64,000 nucleotides of DNA from Endocalyx cinctus (GCA_001600455.1 BCKC01000007.1:2606019-2670018), one strand, 5' to 3'; counted from the stretch's first letter, positions 36,042 to 48,796 are shown. The notes: a model not told the origin generated them from the sequence alone. Translations and numbers: made by a program.

Positions 36042-37406
36042 TCATAACAACCGTAATTTATTCCAATTACTCTCCAGCGCCCTCGTGAACTGCTCGGCGG
36101 AGCGGGCAGTCCTCCAACAATCGCTTTCTTGTCTCTTTTCCAGCGCTTTCGGCATCCATTCCTGAAGGCGGAGGATGCGGTTATCGGTCTTGAAAAAATC
36201 ATATTAGTTTTGATCCAAGCATAAACAATGGGAGAGGGAGTCTAAATGAAATAAAGAGCAGTGAAAAAGTTCTTTCTATCTCATTCATTCTTTACGTATA
36301 GAGAAGAATAGTGTAAGAAGAGAAAAAAGGGTACTTACCGACGGATGCGTGCTCAACCACTCAGGCGGCTCCTCCACCACGGCCCTACTCACCCGCTTCC
36401 AGAAGTTGATAGCGGCGCGGGGATCATAGCACGCCTGAGCCGTCAGCATCAGGCCTATATAGTCGGCCTCGCTCTCCTGCATGCGGTTGTTAGGGGCCGA
36501 GAGAAGGAAGTTGAGGGCTATGCCCCCGAGCGAAGGGATCGCCAGCAAGCCGACGAAGCCGCTCAGCAGGGCGAGCGACCAAAGCGCCATGCCGACGCCG
36601 AAGTTGCTCGACAGCCGCTCGCCCAGGTGCTCGGCGCGGTAGTGGGCCATCTCGTGGCCCAGCACCGCCGCGAGCTCGTCGGCCGACCGCGTCATCCGGA
36701 TCAGCCCCGAGAAGACGAAGACCTTCCGCCCGGGCAGGACGAAGGCGTTCAGGGTGCGGGGGTCGTCGATCACGCGCACCTCCCACTCCGCGTCCTCGCC
36801 GTCTCCGTCTCCGTCGGAAGCGACAAGGAGCCGCGCGAGCACGCGGCGGACCAGGACGGACCGCCAATCCCCCTCGCTGAGGAACTGCTTCCCTTGGCTC
36901 GCGACCTCCTCCTCGATCTTCTTCTTGGCCTCGTCCCCGATCGTGTCGATCAGCGACCGCGGGAAGATGTTGAACTGCTTGCGGCCCGTGACCGGCACCG
37001 TGCGCAGGTTGCCGAAGTAGAAGAGGACGGCGGCGGCGGCGGAGAAGATGACGACCGTCCGCAGGCTCTTCGAGTGCATGAAGCGCGAGAAGCGGGGAAA
37101 CGCGAAGAGCGGTTTCGCTCGCTTGAGCCGCGAATCCACGTCGTTCGGGTCATGGTGTTCCGGCTCTTCTCGTCGAGGTGGCTCGAGCCCTCGCCAGTTA
37201 TTCGGTCGGAGAGGAGTATGCGACAGCGGTCGTCGAGAACTAAGGGGTGATCGGATAGGTGACTCGAGTCGGCGGAGGATCGGAGACGATGACGACGACC
37301 GGGTCCAATATGAACGCATAACATTATGAGAGCCTAAAGGAGGTAGTTTTGTCGTGAATCGGCTTGTGTGTCGGGGAATAGCCCCTACAAATGGTGTAAA
37401 GCGCAT
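36042..37406 (-). CDS. oma1: Oma1-like mitochondrial inner-membrane metalloprotease (M48), 404 aa
   Basis: Zinc protease of mitochondrial quality control, overlapping in role with the m-AAA protease. Exons are 36339-37406 and 36042-36188, with intron 36189-36338 (GTAAGT donor, phase 0) joining WLSTHPS to TDNRILRLQEWMPKA. The frame extends upstream to a TTG at 37421, but the first ATG is at 37406. The N-terminus is Arg/Ser-rich and almost free of acids, fitting a mitochondrial presequence. A transmembrane segment (TVVIFSAAAAVLFYFG, about 117-132) precedes the peptidase domain with HEMAH (251-255) and the third zinc ligand in ESEAD (about 311-315), separated by a hydrophobic stretch (MALWSLALLSGFVGLLAI). 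TGRKQFNIFP and AFVLPGRKVFVFSGL are typical of Oma1. The second exon completes the conserved C-terminal THPS-R region. Confidence 0.93.
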
Positions 37407-38199
37407 GATGGTTGATATCAAGGGATAGATCTCATGAAATCAGAGGAGCAATTAAACGTTATTGAAATAATAATCCACGTAGAGGTATTATTAATATAGA
37501 CATTAAATTTATATTACCCATATCCTTCGCCGTTTTAAACCACCCGTAATATAGGTCATTAAGCCAGAGATAGAGTCAGACACGCTTTGGAAGCCTGAGA
37601 AGCTTTGGAAGGAGGATGAACTGATGAGATTTACAAGATGACAGCTGAATTACACAACTGCGAACAGCACTTAACAACGGGTTAGAGATGGGTAAGTGGG
37701 GTGCCGATCTTATGCTAGAGATAACAACTGACAGCTGATAAGACGCACTAATATTAACCTTGTCAGCTTGAACTATTTCTCCTTAAATCCCCTGTTGAGA
37801 TCAAGAGCTGAGCAAGACAACTAACTACATCAAATTCTGACATGCACGAATATACTCAGGGTACATAATCATCCATTGATATTAAAATGCCTACTCTAAG
37901 AAAATATACTTATTCAATCTCTCTTATTAGAGAGACTGGATAAACTTAATAATTTGAATCTCCTGTGTATCATTTCATGTAGGCAGTCAAGAAAACAAGA
38001 CTTCAAAATAGGTGCAAATTTTCATACTTCGCCTTTTGTACAGATCAAACAAGGCAAGCAAAAGAATTCACGAGAAAATAAATATTTTAATAAAAAAAAA
38101 GAAATAATTTACTTGAGGCTAGATATATAGTTGTCTATTATCCTCCCAGCCCATCCATTCCATCCATCTATTCATGGAACCTGAAACTTTTCAAAAACT
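37407..38199. other. Intergenic region upstream of the Oma1-like gene
   Basis: 793 bp holding the promoter of the Oma1-like gene and the 3' flank of the GH16 gene. AT-rich, no gene seen. Confidence 0.6.
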
Positions 38200-40577
38200 T
38201 TACAAAAAGAACGCGAAGAAAGCAGCGACACCGAGAAGAGCGGCGGTGCTGATACCGGCACGGACACCTGCGCTAACCTCGACAACACCGGAGCTGGAGC
38301 TGGAACCGGAGCTGGAGCTAGAGCTGGAACCGGAGCCGACGGTGACACCGCCGGTGCTCTTAGCGGGTGAGACCGAAGTCGCGAGCGTGGCGTTGTATCC
38401 GCTGCTGGGGATGGCGACCGAGTAGGTCACGGGGACGACGGTAGCCGTGACGTAGACCTCTACCTCGCTGGAGCTGGAGCTGCTGCTGACGATCGCGACG
38501 GCGGGGACGCTGCTGGACGAAGCGGCGACGACGGGAACGGAGGAGGAAGATGCCGACGGGGATACGTACACGGTGACGGGGATGGTCATGGTCGAGGTGG
38601 TGGTGGTGGTCGAGTCCAAGGTGGTCGTCTGCTCGCCGGAGGCGGGGACGCTGACGGAACCGACGGCGGTGGCGGTGGAGGCGGCGGTGGAGGCGGCCTC
38701 CTCGACGGGGCAGACGGTGGTCGTGACGAAGACCTCGCTAGTGACGACGCCGGCGGTGTTGGTGTAGGTCGTGGTGACCGAGACGGTGCTGGTGGTGTAG
38801 CTGGCGGGGGCGGTCACGGTGGCGCCGGTCTTGGTGGTCTCGGCGGGGGAAACGCCCGTCTCGGTCGCCTCGACGGGGCAGACGGTCGTGCCGACGCTGA
38901 CGACCTTGGTCGTCACGTAGGTGTTTCCCTCGGTGGCCGGGCAGTCCGTGACGGTGGAAGCGCAAGAGGTCACGGTGTAGATGCTGGTCGAGTAGATGGT
39001 CGAGGTGGTCATCACGGGCGCCGTCGAAGAAGCGGAGGCGGCGCTGGTGACGGCGGGGTAGCTGGTGGGGATGTCGGGGGTGTACACGGGGTATCCCGAG
39101 GAGGCGCCGGCGCTGACGCTAGGGCTTGGGCTGGTGACGGTGACCACAACGCTGGAGCTGTCGTCCTCTTCGCAGCTGTCCTCGTCATCATCGTCGGAGG
39201 TCGAAGAAGTGCTGGTGGCCGGGGCGCTGGAGGTAGCAGAGGTGATCACGGCGCTCGTCGCGGCAGAAGAAGCGCTGGAAGATTCCGAGGTGGCGGCAGA
39301 AGTGGCAACGTCGGAGGTGGAGACGACGGAGCTGGCGGAGGTCGAAGTCACGACGGCGGATTCGGAAGTCGAAGATGCGGCGTCCGAGGTCGAGGATGCA
39401 GCGTCGGAAGTCGACGATACAGCGTCGGAGGTCGAAGACGCGGAAACGGAAGAGCTTGAGGAAGAAGGAGTAGGTGTGCTGGTGCTGGAAGCGACGCTGG
39501 ACGACGAAGAGGAGCTGGAGCTATCGCTGCTGTCCGCCTGGTAGACGCTGAACTTCTTGACCTTGAAGTTGACCTCCTCGAAAGCGGAGGGGTTGGCGGC
39601 CACGTAGTTCGAGCAGACCGAGGCCGACGTAGAGGCCGCGCAGCTGGCATCCCACTTGTCAGTTTGAGCGGCGACACCGCAGAAGTCGAGATTGAGGACC
39701 ATCTTCATGTCCTGGAAGGCCTTGGGAACATTGCACTCCTTGATCATGTAAGCGGGCGTTCCCCACGAGGAGCTCGGCGAAGGCGAGCCGGCCTGGATGT
39801 CAGAGGGGGTGCCCGAGACACTCCAGTCCCAGATCTTGAGGAACTCATCGGTCCACTGGAAAGCGAAGACACCACCGGAAGAAGAGCCGAAAATATCGGT
39901 CTCGCTCGAGGCGCTGCAGCCTTGGTAATCAGCCTGGCCGGAAGCGAAGTCGTAGCAGTTGGCCGAGTCGATGGTGGCCGTCATGTCGCTCGAGGTAAGC
40001 TCGCAGGTACCGACAACGTCGGGAGCGTCGACGTGGGCGGTGTGGCGGTTGAACTCGAGATCGTTCCAGTTCTCGTAAAGGTCGATCTCTCCGAGGGTGG
40101 GCCAAGGCTCACCGAAGAACCAGAAGGCGGGCCATGAACCGCAGACGGGCTTCGGGAAGGAGCTGAACTCGGCGATGAGGAGCGTGCCGCTGTTGTACAC
40201 GTTCTTACTCTCCAACCTCACACTCTTTCGGCCACGCGCGGAGGATTCAACCTCGTTCGTGTAATCAGCACCAACATATATCACATCATCGTCGGTCTTG
40301 ATGAGGCCAAGACTCGTGGCTTCGGTCTGAGACACATAGTCGACGTATCCACCAGTAGGGTCGTCCTCCTAAAAAGTTACAAAGTCAGCAAAACCCACGG
40401 GCTAGAGAGATTCCGGCCAGGGTCCCATATTTCAAGTAAGCTTACAGTTATGAAGGTAAACTTGTCGAAGAAGTTAGAAGTGTCGTAAGTCTCCGAGAGT
40501 GTGTATGAGGTGGCGCTCGCGGAAGCAGAAAAGGCGATGGCGACAGCGCCGACGGTGTGAAGGAATGATGGGGCCAT
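38200..40577 (-). CDS. GPI-anchored GH16 glucanase/transglycosylase with long Ser/Thr stalk, 766 aa
   Basis: Secreted family 16 glycoside hydrolase expected to act on beta-1,3(4)-glucan in the cell wall. Exons are 40446-40577 and 38200-40368; intron 40369-40445 has a GTAAGC donor and TTTTAG acceptor, phase 0. A signal peptide (about 1-22) is followed by the GH16 domain to about residue 330; the catalytic motif is GEIDLYENW, with nucleophile Glu138, Asp140 and acid/base Glu143. CGSWPAFWFFG, and CGVAAQTDKW with several cysteines, match the fungal subfamily that resembles endo-1,3(4)-beta-glucanases. Residues about 330-740 are a Ser/Thr/Ala-rich stalk with repeated TSDAASS units and TTT/VTV runs that are likely O-glycosylated. 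The extreme end (AGISTAALLGVAAFFAFFL) is a GPI-attachment signal. The substrate could also be another wall glucan. Confidence 0.92.
39330..39440. repeat. Short tandem coding repeats in the GH16 stalk
   Basis: Imperfect 21-base units on the minus strand encode three consecutive SSTSDAA/V heptads. The surrounding stalk contains further Ser/Thr codon runs, so length polymorphism is likely. Confidence 0.7.
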
Positions 40578-43500
40578 GGCTATGGCTATTGTATTTCTTT
40601 TTTTTTTTTTCTTATTATATTTTTATTAAGGATATATCGAAGGGAATGATGGTTTCGTTGCTGCGATTATTTATTATTTACAAATATTAACGAGAGGATG
40701 ACGTTCGATACGTCGTAGGACGAGCAGAAACTCTGGCTCAGGAAGATGTGAGGCTTGACAGCGAAAGAGGCTTAAGGATAGGAAAAAGAGAAGAGAAAGA
40801 AACCCCCAAAACCCGAGAGACCGGGACAATATATTGGTATCTTCAACTTGGGTGTAGACCTCCACCCAACGCTTAATTCATTTTATCTACTCACGCCGCC
40901 TACCTGGCCACCTCGAAGCGAGGACCCCCGGCACCCACATTTCAGGTTAGTTGGTTGCCAATAATGCTAAGCACAGAATAAACAAGTCTGGTTCTGCGAG
41001 CCTATGGCGCGGCTCCAATCCTTTCATCGCATAAGGGGCCAATAAAGTGATAACGACCCCCCTTTTTTTTACTCTACTACCTCCTTCTAGACGAGGAAGA
41101 GGGAGATAACTTCCACATAGTGAGACTAGGTAGATATCCAATTAAATTTAGAAATAAACAAAAAGTCCGGTACAAATTCCTTGATTCACTGGCAGGAACC
41201 GATAGCTGACCAGAACGGAATCCTCAGGAAAGCAATTTCTGGAGATACTACACTATGGGTAAGCCACTACCGATGAGGGTGGTTCGAGCAGGGGATTCGG
41301 TCTTTTGACGCCAACGATGGGGCAGCATTGTACCTGAATTTATGGGAACTGACTCGAATGATTCGCAAATAGCTTCGGGGAGTGGGGCACTACTCCCATG
41401 TCAAAATGTAACCGCCTGGCCAGAACGCGCAATAGATTTATTACTACGTGTATGTGGTTTTAAGAGAATTACACTATATTTACAAAAACATTAAAGGGGG
41501 GGAGCGGTTAGTGGTCCGATGCTAGTATAGATTAGGAAGACTCCATCGGCATAACTATCCAGATTAGGTCTTTGTTTCCCTGATTTTTGGAGATGAAAAA
41601 GAGATACGAAAACGAAGGAGGAAGAGGACCCTGAATTTGAATAACGGCTTTAAACAATTAATAAAAAAATGAAGATGGAAGTGAAAAAGGAGTTGGGATA
41701 CACATAGAGGTATTGAAAATGATGGATAAACTAGTGTAAATTTCTACTTGATACTCAACCACAATAATAAAATGATACGACGTGAATACACTAGAATACC
41801 TAATAGATAGTGTACGAGGAAACAAATGAAAAACTTCTATGTATACATACATAGTACATAGTAAGCTAACGTCTACGACTATCCTCTGTGCGTAAGAATG
41901 TGGGCTAAGGTGGAACGAGTTAAAGGTCATGACGAATTCGGTGACGAGACCCCGTTATCTGCGAACCATCTTAGCTGCGTTCAGCGTATTGATGCAGGAA
42001 CCAACACGTCTCTTTCGAGAATAGATTAAAATAACATTGTGCAGTACTAGATGTGGATGTGGCGAAGTTCTTATTACCCATCCACGCATAGCTTCGCACC
42101 ACAACTAATTAGGTGTTAGTTACCATTAAGTTGAAACGCATAGCACGTAAGTACGTGTATGTTAAGTACACTACGGTATCTAGTATAGTAAACAGACCAG
42201 AGGAAAAGGCGATAATTATTATATAATTATTTAATTTAAAATAATCGAGACCGACTCTTCAGCTGAATCTGTCAGCAGATTTGGCTAAGTTGTTCGAACT
42301 CATTAATTATTATTACCTATTCTCCCAGAACTTTTTTTTCTGTTAGAAAGGAGAGGGGAGAGAGGAGAGAAAAGGAGAAAAGGAATCAAAGTAAGTGAAG
42401 CAAACATGAAGCTAGAAGAGAGATTAAAAAATGACAAAAAAGTATTATTAAACTAAAGTTTAGGGAGAGTTGAAGAGGTTGATATAAGATAATTCCTTTC
42501 TCTTTCTGATCGACACTCTAGACTACCTCCTACAGAATTTAAAACCAAATAAGCTCAAAGAAGAGCCTCTTCCCTCGTGGTCTCGAACTTCATCTGCTAA
42601 TCCCGCGATCCTTACAATGAAAATCCTCCCGTTCCAGGCATCTGGGCAACTAGCTTCTTCCTCACAAACCTCAGTTTGGAAATGATCTGTTACTTATTCA
42701 GCCCTACCATACTTCCAGACTGCTAGGTTTAAACGTAATTTTCTTTTCTGCTTCTTTGCTTTTGAGAGATCGACAACGCCATTGTTTTAACGATAACGTT
42801 GGAATTGACTTTTGCTAAATGAGAACCAGAGTTATAATGAACAGTATTCCGTTCAATTCTGCAGGAAATTCTTTTTCCTTTCTCTCCCCTTACACATCTA
42901 GCACCAATCCAAATGCATATATCCATCAACAAATTCTAATTCGTCACCGCCCAAATTACCACGGTGTAAATTTTATTCTTTTTTACACGTAAGCGCCGAG
43001 AAGCTCGAAAAAAAAAGTTTACATTTCATTTATACCAAAATTATATATTATTCAACATATCATTCTCTGTCAGCTTTGAGCTACTTTCTGCAAAGCCCGT
43101 ATCGTAAACATCACACCAAGCCAACAAGTGGACGCTTTTTTCTTTTTATAATATCTCCAAGAACTCGGAGACTTGGCAGACATGTATTTATCCTTTTTAA
43201 GTCGTCTAACATGCAGCATAATCCCTTAGTCAGTATCAGAGAAATCGCATCTACCACCCCTTTCGTGCTCCTCTCTCGTCCTCTTTCCCTCCCTCCCTCT
43301 CTCTCATCCACACGTAGTGAAATAAAACGATGCATACCCATAGCCTTGATTTAAAGAAGTTTTTACCTGCAGGTAAGCCTTCGTATTACCCGCCACAGCA
43401 AGAATTATTCGACTGCAAGCAACTCTTCCACTCCTGATTGGGTTCGTCTAGAAATGGGGGCCTGGTTTCAAATATCCGGTATTAAATCCTCTCCTCCTCA

Positions 43501-44377
43501 CGAGCATACAGGATGACAACCATCCTTCCACCGACATGACCGACAGCAAGCTCTTGTCATCGTGATTAATGAAGTTTAGGAACGGGTTCCCGTACATTTT
43601 CTTAGACTTCTTCCGTGAGAATTGACCATGCACTTCGTGCATATTCTCTACACACAGCTGCTCTTTTGCCTTTGGCGTGACGGCGGCGACTTGATGCTCG
43701 CAATCATTAACGCAATGATACGAGCACCAAAATCTGAACTCTCCATTCATACTTCATGCAGTACCAGGATTTCCCTCTTTGGAGTGTATGCTTTTTCAAA
43801 CATGGCATCTCATTCTGGTGCCAAGTCTGCTTGCCTTCATCCAGTAAGACTTGTCCTTTTAATTGATATATAGCCTCCATTTCTCTTTAGGTAGGTATGG
43901 CTATCGGCATGCTTGTCACCGTAATCTCAAATCCTCGCAGACCCTTTCCCCTAGCTGTCACCATTGAAACGTCGTCCTTTCACCAGGCAACACAGTCGTG
44001 GAAACTCCCAATTCCCCTGTCATTCGACGTGGCCGTTTGATAGAATAGTCAACATGTTGACACATTGTCGTCAAACAACTAACTCTGTGAGGTGGGAGGA
44101 CAGTATGTTCTGGATAATAACTTAGAAGGTATGAGCGACATGCGTGTTTGAGCTGAATCATCAGGATAATGAGCAAAATGTACTTCGGCGCTCGTGACAC
44201 GCGGGAAGAAGATATCTCGGGTATCGACAGCTCCAACATCTCGATTTCCTTTCCCATCCGACTGGCTCTCGCCGCGCAATCTTCGAGGTGACGTGGGATT
44301 CTCTCGCTCTTCAACTCTAGCAGTATGAATGAAAAGCCGATCGGATATTTGGGCACACTACAACAAGTGTTCTCTTT
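40578..44377. other. 3.8-kb gene-free stretch
   Basis: Upstream region of the GH16 gene and 3' flank of the Kre9-like gene. Open frames of about 90-130 codons (minus strand 41658-41930, 43448-43750 and 43958-44356) have no recognisable domain. The one at 43448-43750 contains a CSYHCVNDCEHQ cluster but cannot be extended in frame through plausible splice sites that I could find. AT-rich, with several TACACTA/TAGTGTA words near 41250, 41730, 41810 and 42165. Confidence 0.5.
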
Positions 44378-45151
44378 TTAGTCGATGACGAGCGCCTCCC
44401 TCTGCTTTCTCTTCTCCTCCAGAATCCTCCTCTGTCGACGCTGAAATGCCAAGAAAGCGAAGACGGCGACGCCGACGATGACGGGCACGACCAGCCCCGC
44501 CGCGATCGCGGTATCGTTGTGAATTCCCCCGCCGCCGGAAGCCTTGCTGGTCGGTGGAGGTGATGCTGACGACGGTGGGATCGTCGCCGTCGTTCCACCA
44601 TTGCCACTTTGCTCGGTGTGGATCATGAAATAAGGGGATGACGCGATCGGTTTGGCGTCACTTCCGCCGCCTATGGGCCGAATATTAATCCCGTACGACG
44701 CCGTCGAGAGGTAAGGTAGTGGGTACGGTAGGCTCTCCCAGAGAAAGGAGGATCCGTTTAGATTGGCTGTATGTACATGTAACGCAAAGCGCGCATTTCG
44801 CCCGAGAAATCAGCAAAGTCACGACCGGAAAGTCTTCCCCAAGCAGGATATAATCGCTTCGACGGCGAAAAAGGAGGTGGTAGCAAGACGCTTTTTTCTC
44901 GACTTACACGTAATGTTCACTTCTAACGAGTTCGCCTTGTATTCGCTCGTATGGTTGATGAGCATGGCGTGTATCACCACCGGCAGGCTTTCGCCCCCGT
45001 GTACAGGCGAGGACCATTCTAGTAGTAGATCAGACCCTTGGATTACGTTTTCGAAACTGGTGAGAAACTCGGCCGTGGATGGGACTACTGCCGCGCTTAA
45101 TAATTTTAAGGCGATCAGAGCAACCGTATTTCTTCTCCAATAAGACATCAT
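44378..45151 (-). CDS. Secreted Kre9/Knh1-like domain protein with one membrane span, 210 aa
   Basis: Exons are 44908-45151 and 44378-44766; intron 44767-44907 (GTAAGT donor, ACAG acceptor, phase 1) joins LEVNIT to SNLNGSSFLWESLPYPL. A signal peptide (about 1-27, ending VVPSTA) is followed by a domain of about 90 residues starting FLTSFENVIQGSDLLLEWSSP. That pattern is typical of the Ser-Thr-rich Kre9/Knh1-type wall proteins that act in beta-1,6-glucan assembly. A short Pro/Ser/Gly-rich linker leads to a transmembrane helix (AIAAGLVVPVIVGVAVFAFLAFQ, about 165-187) and a basic cytosolic tail (RRQRRILEEKRKQREALVID). The tail means it is not GPI-anchored but a type I membrane protein; relatives with this layout are common in filamentous fungi. 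Several NxT/S sites are visible. The function is inferred from the fold only. Confidence 0.75.
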
Positions 45152-47988
45152 TTTTTTTTTTTCTCTTTAATGATCCAATTTTCAGAACTTCAGAAATAAA
45201 TTCTCAAATATAACAATAATTGACGATCTCAAGGTAAGTAAGTGAGTATTCAGTTTGTTCGTGAGCCCCTCATCTTTCGAGTTGGTTAGATCGCCATATA
45301 TATTTACGTATATTGATCATGTCAACAAAAGGGGGAAAACGTGCAGGTTTTTAATATCTGTCTATATTGCCATGTGTCTCGCCAAAATAGAAGCTAGAAG
45401 TTCCTGATCGCCCTCAACGAAATAGATGACAGCGATATATATGAGAAAAATGTACCAGACCCAGACGCTCAATATGTGAGGTAGTAATTGAAAGCATCCG
45501 TTCTAAATGTATAATATATGATACGCCTAATATACCCTTGCATACATAATAACCTGGTGGTTCAAGAAAAAACCGGGAAGATCACTTCGAATACCTCAAG
45601 TATAATCTCATACTTATTTGAAGAGTGAGTATATACTACTTGATTTTTTTTACCTGCTGGCAATGGCTCTGCGTGAGAATTCATCACCACGTCAATGCGA
45701 CGAGGCATTCTCAGTTTTTCAAATCCAGCGCGAATTACGATCCGGACAATCAACTCTCATCTTCATCGAATTGAGTGCTTTCTTTTTTTTTTTCTTGTTC
45801 TTGAAGCTGGCAGAGTGAGCTTGTAAGTCATTCCGAGAAGGTTTTCCCGACTCTCTATTTCTCCAGTATGGGCGACTTTTGCCGGCTTTTACCCACCCTG
45901 CCACCTTGAGCTCGAATAGATAGGCTCACGCCATTTGCCGAACTCGAGCGGCAGTTCCAAGAAGACACAATATCTGGATAAAATGACTACCCTCCCTTTC
46001 CCCCTTTCACCTTTCGCGTATAATAGCCAATCCAATAAGGCGACATCGTACGAGTTCGCTGACTAACTTGTTTTCTTTTATTGTTTTTGAAATTCTTGAA
46101 TCAAGATATCACCGTATTTCGTATCTGTTAAACGGAATCAACATAGCATGGAACCAATATCTTTTCCACCTCATGCAGCCGATCCGGAGAACAGAAAAGG
46201 AGTTAAGGAGAAAATCAAATCGGTAAGAAAGTCCCGTCGGCGTAAATACGTGGGTATTCGAGAGGAAGTAGATAGCGATTGGAGACGTTCTGTCGATCTT
46301 CTTCGGAGGAATCAGAAGAATTCGAGAGGAAAGACCGACTGATACCTAGAAACCTCGGCACTGATGATGCAGACGCTGGTACGGGGATCTGGAAATGGAA
46401 ATGTCGCCGGTGATCTCAACGACACCACGTGTTTCGTTGAAAAAAAGAATAAGACTTGTAATTACGGAGAGCCTCGGAGTTGGTGCGGTGAGAATCTCCA
46501 GTCTACATGCATATCTGTGGCCTGCATAAAGCTTTCTGTGACACAGTTCTACGTCCTATTTTGATATCTTTCCCCTTTTCTTTTCTGCGCCTCATGTGCC
46601 TTCTTTCACATGCACCTCTACTTCACCTGCCCTTAACAGTATGGACATATATACGCTTCCTTTCGAAGGAATTTCTTACTCTACTTTGGAGGTTGCAATG
46701 ATGGGCATTGACGGTCGAACTTTTGATATCCTTTCTTAAAGGAGCGGGTTAAAAGATTTCGCACGTTGACGAGGTTGGGGGCGGATTAGACTCTCTATGG
46801 GACAACCTCAACCCCACGTTGATTATTTCTCATTTTCCCGTTTCATGATGATCAACATAAGATTTTGATCACATAACTAAGAATAGAAAAAAAAAAAACG
46901 TGTATCGAGGAGGACCGCTGTTCTTTATCTAGCAGCTGCAAGGCAAGCCGCATTACGTCGTCCCCTACAATGGCCCGATTACCGTTACAGGTCCCAGTGT
47001 GTTACATTCCAGATACGTGAGATGTCTGGCTTTATAAATGGATAAGCGGTTGACATAGCAGCAGAGTGATCAGCGCAAGGTGAACAGATGCGGTAGCATG
47101 CCATATACCGCGGTACGTGGCCCCCAATGCTACCGTGTACCCCAGGTCGTTGGTGACAGTTTCCCTTCACGCTGATATATATCTTCCATGTATATAACGT
47201 AAACGATAAACTTACAGCGACAACTTTAATTCCGCACTCTGAAGCGTAGATATCACGTCTCGGGACCGAAAATAGACCCATGACCACTGGTACACGCACT
47301 GGTTGGAGCGGCAAGGGGGGAAACTTCGTTATAGCGCACGGTACATATCAAATTGAGATCTCCGAAATGGCAGCTCCATATCTCAAGGCTGAAACTCCGG
47401 TGGAAAAGGAAGTATCCGCATAATCTTCGTTCAGTGACAAAGAGGCGAGCGTGGCCTATGAAGGATACCACTTCATAAGAAAAGCTTACGACCGTAGGGG
47501 GAAGCGCTAGTGTGGAGGAAAAAAAAAGTAAAGGCGTGTCAATTAGGTTGATACTGTCCGAATTTCCCCCGGATATTGAGGAGGAGAGACGGCGGATACG
47601 TTTCTCTGTTCTTTGAAATATTCGTAGTTTACCCCTCTGATAGATTCATTGCCATCGCGGGGCATTTTATCTGTAGATATTCTAATATATTCCTTCGCTC
47701 GTCATAAAATATTCATACGTCCCCCCTCTTTAACCCTCCCCTTAATTCCCTATGCCAAACCGTAAGAGAATGCAAAAATACCGCCGTAAAAAGAAACGCC
47801 CCTGAAATCGTCACATGCCGGCGAACCCCGTTCCTATATTCTAATGAAAATCTGCGCTTTATGGTGAATTGTGACAACAACTCATGCTTATTGTCTTCTG
47901 TGTATCTCTGCCAAAGTTCTTTCTTTTCGTTTCCGTAACTCATGCTCTCTTCCCACCTGTTAGAAAATCAGCACATCGTGCTGTCTGT
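45152..47988. other. 2.8-kb gene-free stretch with one candidate small ORF
   Basis: Upstream region of the Kre9-like gene and 3' flank of the bZIP gene. T and A runs near 45152-45161, 45783-45793 and 46890-46899. The only ORF worth noting is at 46148-46342 (listed separately). Confidence 0.5.
46148..46342 (+). CDS. Candidate small basic protein, 64 aa, uncertain
   Basis: Open frame from ATG with a lysine/arginine-rich product (KEKIKSVRKSRRRKYVG, then EEVDSDWRRSVDLLRRNQKNSRGK) and codon choice not far from the real genes around it. No domain is recognised and no conserved neighbour supports it. It could be the last exon of an undetected gene, a short nuclear protein, or chance. I saw no obvious upstream exon. 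Confidence 0.2.
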   Translation: MEPISFPPHAADPENRKGVKEKIKSVRKSRRRKYVGIREEVDSDWRRSVDLLRRNQKNSRGKTD

Positions 47989-48796
47989 CTACAATTGGCC
48001 TGTAGTATACCCGGACGTGTCATTACCGTAAAAGTACATGTCAAGATCAGTTGGGGCTGTGCTTTCAAGAATTGTTTCGTATGCCAGGCTCGTCTGCTGT
48101 TGAGGGTGGTATTGGCTGTGTTGGTGGTGGTGGCTGTCGTTGTGGCTACTCGTAGCCTCCTGCTGCTCTTCTTTCAGCTTGACGTATTCTGCCTGCAGGT
48201 TGGCGTAAGCCTGGCTTAGCACGTCGTTCTTCTGCTGAGCCGTGTCCAGGAGGACTTCCAGGTCCTTGATCCTCTGGTCTTTCCTCTCGCGGTAAGCTCG
48301 CTGAGAAGCTCGATTCTGCGCCCGACGCCGCTAAATAAGGGGAGAAATCAAGGCCGGGTTATCGTCAACAACGAATTCATTCATTTTTATTCCTTTGGTG
48401 TATGGTGCTTACCGATAAGACTGATGGTGGTGCATTCTTATATCTGTTTTCGCGTTTCCGCTTTGCGGCCGGCTTGGAAGCGGGCTGTTGTGGGTCGGAT
48501 TGAGCTTGTTCCTCCGAACCGTGCGTAGGCTCGGAGTTGCCGTATATATTCATGGACGATGATATATCATACTATATTTTATGATGTTTCTCTTATATCA
48601 GACGCAATGAACTTCATCTCCGTAGTTTTTTATTCTTTATGTAAATATATAGCGGTTTGCCTACCGGTAATTCCATCGGGCTGGTAGATGTCGAACTAGT
48701 GTTAGAGTCTAGGTATAGCTCCGAGTCACCACCGTACACCCACACAGTTGAATCGTCTGGAGACGAGAAGCTGGAAAAGTGGTCCATTGTCCCCAT
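47989..48796 (-). CDS. bZIP transcription factor, 210 aa
   Basis: Exons are 48665-48796, 48413-48571 and 47989-48330; both introns are phase 0 (GTAGGC and GTAAGC donors, TATAG and TTTAG acceptors). The third exon opens inside the basic region: RRRAQNRASQRAYRERK matches the NxxAQxxFR-type fungal AP-1/Yap signature, with Ser in place of the second Ala. It is preceded by AAKRKRENRYK, a likely nuclear localisation signal. The leucine zipper follows with hydrophobic heptads through LEVLLDTAQQKNDVLSQAYANLQAEYVKL. The N-terminus is acidic and Ser/Thr-rich (possible activation region), and the C-terminus is His/Gln-rich and ends DLDMYFYGNDTSGYTTGQL. I see no Cys-rich redox domain as in Yap1, so a stress role is not implied. 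Target genes are unknown. Confidence 0.88.

Noticed and set aside
36345..37250. 301-codon plus-strand open frame
   Set aside because: It is antisense to the Oma1-like gene, which has the HEMAH motif and a full domain; the frame is a GC-rich shadow with no domain of its own.
39065..39544. 159-codon plus-strand frame, very Glu/Val-rich
   Set aside because: It is the antisense of the Ser/Thr stalk of the GH16 gene; the repeat composition alone explains the open frame.
43448..43750. 100-codon minus-strand frame with a CSYHCVNDCEHQ cluster
   Set aside because: A stop codon lies directly upstream of the ATG, no exon joins it, and the rest of the product is featureless. Worth a database search but not called.
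43958..44356. 132-codon minus-strand frame downstream of the Kre9-like gene
   Set aside because: Most likely the 3' UTR of that gene; no domain is seen and it is not in frame with the last exon.
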